From positions 2,604,001 to 2,668,000 of the forward strand of contig NZ_CP019431.1 of NCBI RefSeq assembly GCF_009866765.1: 64,000 nt of DNA. The letters run 5' to 3'. The position numbers and the translations under genes were made by a program. The stretch is from Pseudomonas sp. S35 (lineage in GTDB: Bacteria; Pseudomonadota; Gammaproteobacteria; Pseudomonadales; Pseudomonadaceae). Below the pieces are notes generated by a model. The model searched no databases. It had not been told where the DNA came from and saw only the letters and a program-made list of their open reading frames with translations. Below, piece after piece: positions 61,530-64,000 of the stretch. How positions within the stretch are numbered: position 1 is the first letter of the stretch; the number at the start of each line of letters is the position of its first letter.

Positions 61530-62651
61530 ATGACCGACAACGTTTTAAGTACCCCGGTAAAACTGGGCCATCACACGCTGACCAACCGTGTCGTGCTGCC
61601 CCCGCTGACTCGCCAGCGCAGCGCTCAGCCCGGCGATATCGCCACCGACCTGATGGCCGAGTATTACCGCCAGCGTGCCAGCGCCGGGTTCATGGTCAGC
61701 GAAGGCACGCAGATTGAACCCCGTGGCCAGGGTTATGCCTGGACACCGGGCATCTACACGCCGGCGCAGATCGACGGCTGGCGCAAGGTCACCGACGCGG
61801 TGCATGCCGACGGCGGGGTGATCTTCGCCCAACTGTGGCATGTGGGGCGGGTCTCCCATAACGCCTTGCAGCCACACGGCGCGGCGCCGGTGGCGCCTTC
61901 TGCGCTGACGGCCTTGCAAGCCAAAGCCTTCATCGCCACCGGGCCTGGCGCCGGTGAACTGGTGCAACCCCCGGTGCCGCGTGCGTTGAGCACTGCCGAG
62001 GTCAAGCAACTGGTCGGGCATTACGCCCAGGCGGCGCGCAATGCCGTGGATGCCGGGTTCGATGGGGTGGAAATCCATTCGGCCAATGGTTACCTGGTCA
62101 ATCAGTTCATCTCGGCCCATTCCAATACCCGTAACGATGAATACGGTGGCTCACTGCAAAACCGCCTGCGCTTTCTGCGTGAGATCGTCGAAGCAGTCAG
62201 CGCCGTAGTCGGCCCCGAGCGCCTGGGCGTGCGGTTCTCGCCGTTGTTCAGCGGCACCGACGAAGACCGTGTGTACATCGGCCTGGTGGAAGAAGACCCG
62301 CACCACACCTACATCGAAGCGATCAAGGTGTTGGAGGCGTCGGGCATCGCCTATGTGTCCATCGCCGAAGCCGACTGGGACAACGCGCCGATCCTGCCCG
62401 ACAGCTTCCGTGAAGCCGTGCGCAGCAGCTTCAGCGGTCGCATTATCTATGCCGGTCGCTACACCGCTGAACGCGGCGCGAAACTGGTGGAAGCAGGCTT
62501 GGCGGATTTGATTGCGTTCGGGCGGCCGTTCATTGCCAACCCGGACCTGCCGCAGCGGATTTTCAAGGGCTGGCCGTTGAATCCGCTGCGCGAGGCGGGG
62601 ATGTATGGTGGCGGTGAGGAAGGGTATATCGACTACCCCTCCCACAGTTGA
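61530..62651 (+). CDS. nemA: Alkene reductase, old yellow enzyme family (NemA-like)
   Basis: FMN-dependent reductase of activated alkenes and maleimides, 373 aa. Landmarks of the classical OYE class: LPPLTRQRS with Thr near the flavin, QLWHVGRVSH, the substrate-binding His/Asn pair in EIHSANGYLVNQF, NDEYGGSLQNR and the C-terminal FGRPFIANPDLP. The start at 61530 is an ATG; a TTG four codons earlier is poorer. It differs from XenA at 27 kb in lacking the YqjM-type Cys. Probably under NemR. Confidence 0.92.
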   Translation: MTDNVLSTPVKLGHHTLTNRVVLPPLTRQRSAQPGDIATDLMAEYYRQRASAGFMVSEGTQIEPRGQGYAWTPGIYTPAQIDGWRKVTDAVHADGGVIFAQLWHVGRVSHNALQPHGAAPVAPSALTALQAKAFIATGPGAGELVQPPVPRALSTAEVKQLVGHYAQAARNAVDAGFDGVEIHSANGYLVNQFISAHSNTRNDEYGGSLQNRLRFLREIVEAVSAVVGPERLGVRFSPLFSGTDEDRVYIGLVEEDPHHTYIEAIKVLEASGIAYVSIAEADWDNAPILPDSFREAVRSSFSGRIIYAGRYTAERGAKLVEAGLADLIAFGRPFIANPDLPQRIFKGWPLNPLREAGMYGGGEEGYIDYPSHS

Positions 62652-62668
62652 TATCGAGTGCCTGCCGG

Positions 62669-63667
62669 TTACGCGACCCGCAACACAATCTTGCCAATAT
62701 GGTCCCCACCTTCCATCCGTGCATGGGCCTTGGCGGCGTTGGTGTAGTCAAACACCTGGTCGATGATCGGCAGGCAGCGCCCGGCGGCCAGTACCGGCCA
62801 GATGTATTCACGCAACTGTTCGGCAATCGCGGCTTTTTCTTCGCGGGTCCGTGCGCGCAGCAACGAGCCGGTGATCACCGCGCGTTTGGCGAGGATGCTT
62901 AGCAGGTCAACGTCATTGGCCTTGGCGCCGCCGAGAAAGCCCAGCATCACCAGGTGCCCGTCCATGGCCAGGGCCTTGAGGTTGTTGTTCAGGTACGAGC
63001 CACCCATGATGTCGAGGATCACATCCACACCCTGGCCATCAGTCTGTTGGGCGATGACCTCGGCAAATTCCTGCTCGCGGTAATTGATCGGCTCGGCGCC
63101 CAGCGTCGCAATGGCCGCGCATTTGTCGGCACTGCCTGCGGTGGCGAAGGCCTGGATGCCGAACTCGCGGCACAGCATCAGTGCGGTGGTGCCGATGCCG
63201 CTGGTGCCGCCATGGATCAGCACGCGCTGGCCGGTGTGTGCATCACCGAGGCCGAACAGGTTGGCCCACACGGTGAAGAAGGTTTCCGGCACGGCGGCGG
63301 CCTGAATCCAGTCCATGCCTTGCGGGATTGGTAAGGCTTGGCTGGCGGGCACTGCGCAAAACTGCGCGTAGCCGCCGCCGTTGGTCAGTGCGCAGACCTT
63401 GTCGCCCAGGCCGTATGCGCTCACGCCGTCACCCAGCGCCACGACTTCCCCGGCCACTTCCAGCCCTGGAATCGGGCTCATGCCGGGTTTCATCGGGTAC
63501 TTGCCGGCGCGTTGCAGGGCGTCCGGGCGGTTGACCCCTGCGGCGTGCACGCGGATCAGGATCTCGCCAGGACCGGCCACAGGCACGGGCGCCTGGCGCG
63601 GTTGCAGCACCTCTGGGCCACCGGGGCGGGTGATTTCGATCAGGGTCATGTCGTTAGGGAGCGTCAT
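62669..63667 (-). CDS. NAD(P)H-quinone oxidoreductase, zinc-independent MDR family (PIG3-like)
   Basis: A 332-aa medium-chain reductase: GEILIRVHAAGVNRPDALQRAGKYP near the N-terminus, the NADPH motif HGGTSGIGTTAL, and HARMEGGDHIGKIVL at the end. No zinc-ligand cysteines are in the expected positions. The set of motifs is that of PIG3/quinone oxidoreductases. Its start overlaps a small upstream frame (63664-63855) by 4 nt. Confidence 0.93.
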   Translation of the reverse strand: MTLPNDMTLIEITRPGGPEVLQPRQAPVPVAGPGEILIRVHAAGVNRPDALQRAGKYPMKPGMSPIPGLEVAGEVVALGDGVSAYGLGDKVCALTNGGGYAQFCAVPASQALPIPQGMDWIQAAAVPETFFTVWANLFGLGDAHTGQRVLIHGGTSGIGTTALMLCREFGIQAFATAGSADKCAAIATLGAEPINYREQEFAEVIAQQTDGQGVDVILDIMGGSYLNNNLKALAMDGHLVMLGFLGGAKANDVDLLSILAKRAVITGSLLRARTREEKAAIAEQLREYIWPVLAAGRCLPIIDQVFDYTNAAKAHARMEGGDHIGKIVLRVA

Positions 63668-63855
63668 TTGAAGTTACCTGTAGCGATGAGCGTATGGGTT
63701 GGGACCGCATCGAGCGGCCGGCGGTTCAGCAGGAACATGCCCAGTTCCAGCGCCAGGGCGACCACTATCGCCCCGGCGGCGATTATGAACAACAGCACAG
63801 GCTTGCAATCTTGCGCGCCGCTGCGTGGACACAATCGACGTCGATAACGTGTCAA
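63664..63855 (-). CDS. Possible small membrane protein upstream of the quinone oxidoreductase
   Basis: A 63-residue frame with a single hydrophobic segment (PVLLFIIAAGAIVVALALEL) and a TGA that overlaps the next ATG (ATGA), a sign of translational coupling. No family is recognised and no good ribosome site is seen at 63855. The real start may be a later GTG close to the hydrophobic segment. It lies antisense to the divergent DoxX promoter region. Confidence 0.4.
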   Translation of the reverse strand: MTRYRRRLCPRSGAQDCKPVLLFIIAAGAIVVALALELGMFLLNRRPLDAVPTHTLIATGNFK

Positions 63856-63871
63856 CCAACGGGGAGCGCAT

Positions 63872-64000
63872 ATGAACGAATCAAGACATCAGGATCTGGG
63901 GCTGTTGTTTCTGCGGGCCAGCGGGGCGTTGTTCCTGCTGTGGGTGCATGGTTTGCCCAAGGTGCTCAACTACAGCGAACAACTGCAGATGATCGAAGAC
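63872..64000 (+). CDS. DoxX-family membrane protein, 3' truncated by window edge
   Basis: The frame begins at ATG 63872, with GGGGAG 5 nt upstream, and is open to the window end (43 codons). The visible GLLFLRASGALFLLWVHGLPKVLNYSEQ is the typical first helix and loop of DoxX/DoxD-like proteins. The rest lies outside the window. Confidence 0.75.
   Translation, partial: MNESRHQDLGLLFLRASGALFLLWVHGLPKVLNYSEQLQMIED

Noticed and set aside
1..64000. tRNA, rRNA, prophage, integron or transposase genes
   Set aside because: I looked for tRNA-like cloverleaf ends, attachment duplications and transposase motifs and saw none. The mobile features are limited to non-coding REP and TIR elements.

Overview
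The window reads as the chromosome of a Pseudomonas of the fluorescens group. Base composition is high in GC, gene order follows the genus, and the intergenic gaps carry the two REP families typical of that group (GTGGGAGGGG... and GTGAGCGGGCTTGCCC...). Nearly all of the window is carbohydrate catabolism, the kind of accessory content expected of a plant- or soil-associated strain. I see no rRNA, tRNA, prophage, transposase or CRISPR array.

Layout. 1-4.2 kb: the end of a methylmalonate-semialdehyde (inositol/valine) dehydrogenase, then a pectate lyase and a levansucrase, both without a Sec signal peptide. 4.2-10.9 kb: D-xylose uptake and isomerisation (xylA-xylFGH with divergent xylR), with no xylulokinase. 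10.9-17.6 kb: a SorC-type regulator facing an ABC transporter - SDR - DhaK - DhaL operon, with a divergent RpiB-like isomerase; this looks like a tetritol/erythrulose pathway. 17.6-21.3 kb: membrane glucose dehydrogenase and an OprB porin. 21.5-28.2 kb: a chemoreceptor, a bestrophin-like protein, an unknown HTH-like protein with a diguanylate cyclase, an ArsR regulator and XenA. 28.3-30.5 kb: a Fur-type siderophore receptor. 30.5-43.7 kb: the complete non-phosphorylative L-arabinose route (dehydrogenase, lactonase, dehydratase, KDA dehydratase, ketoglutarate-semialdehyde dehydrogenase), AraFGH, an MFS carrier, a mutarotase and a GntR regulator, with matching FadR-type operator sites at both divergent promoters. 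43.9-48.2 kb: glutathione transferases, Mug, an AraC regulator and an efflux carrier. 48.3-58.3 kb: a cyclitol region. 58.5-64 kb: GNAT, a GlxA-type regulator, a NemR-type electrophile-response operon, a quinone oxidoreductase and the start of a DoxX gene.

The most unusual content is the 48.3-58.3 kb region. A membrane di-iron oxygenase, a Rieske ferredoxin and a ferredoxin reductase lie in the same order as rhizobial mocDEF, which demethylate the rhizopine 3-O-methyl-scyllo-inosamine. They sit beside a Gfo/Idh/MocA dehydrogenase, a MocC-like TIM-barrel protein and a sugar-binding protein. I infer oxidative O-demethylation of a methylated cyclitol feeding the inositol pathway, of which mmsA at the left edge would be a late step. 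The two halves are separately controlled: one by a sigma-54 promoter with a divergent activator, the other by a LacI repressor.

Two structures stand out outside genes. The xylF leader carries eight perfect 9-bp repeats that on the mRNA read as an unbroken run of A-R-N triplets, the Hfq distal-face binding pattern, just upstream of a Crc/Hfq-type motif. There are also two copies of a terminal-inverted-repeat element with REP sequence inside: one has a clean 10-bp target duplication and interrupts another REP pair, the other is swollen with 17-bp tandem repeats.
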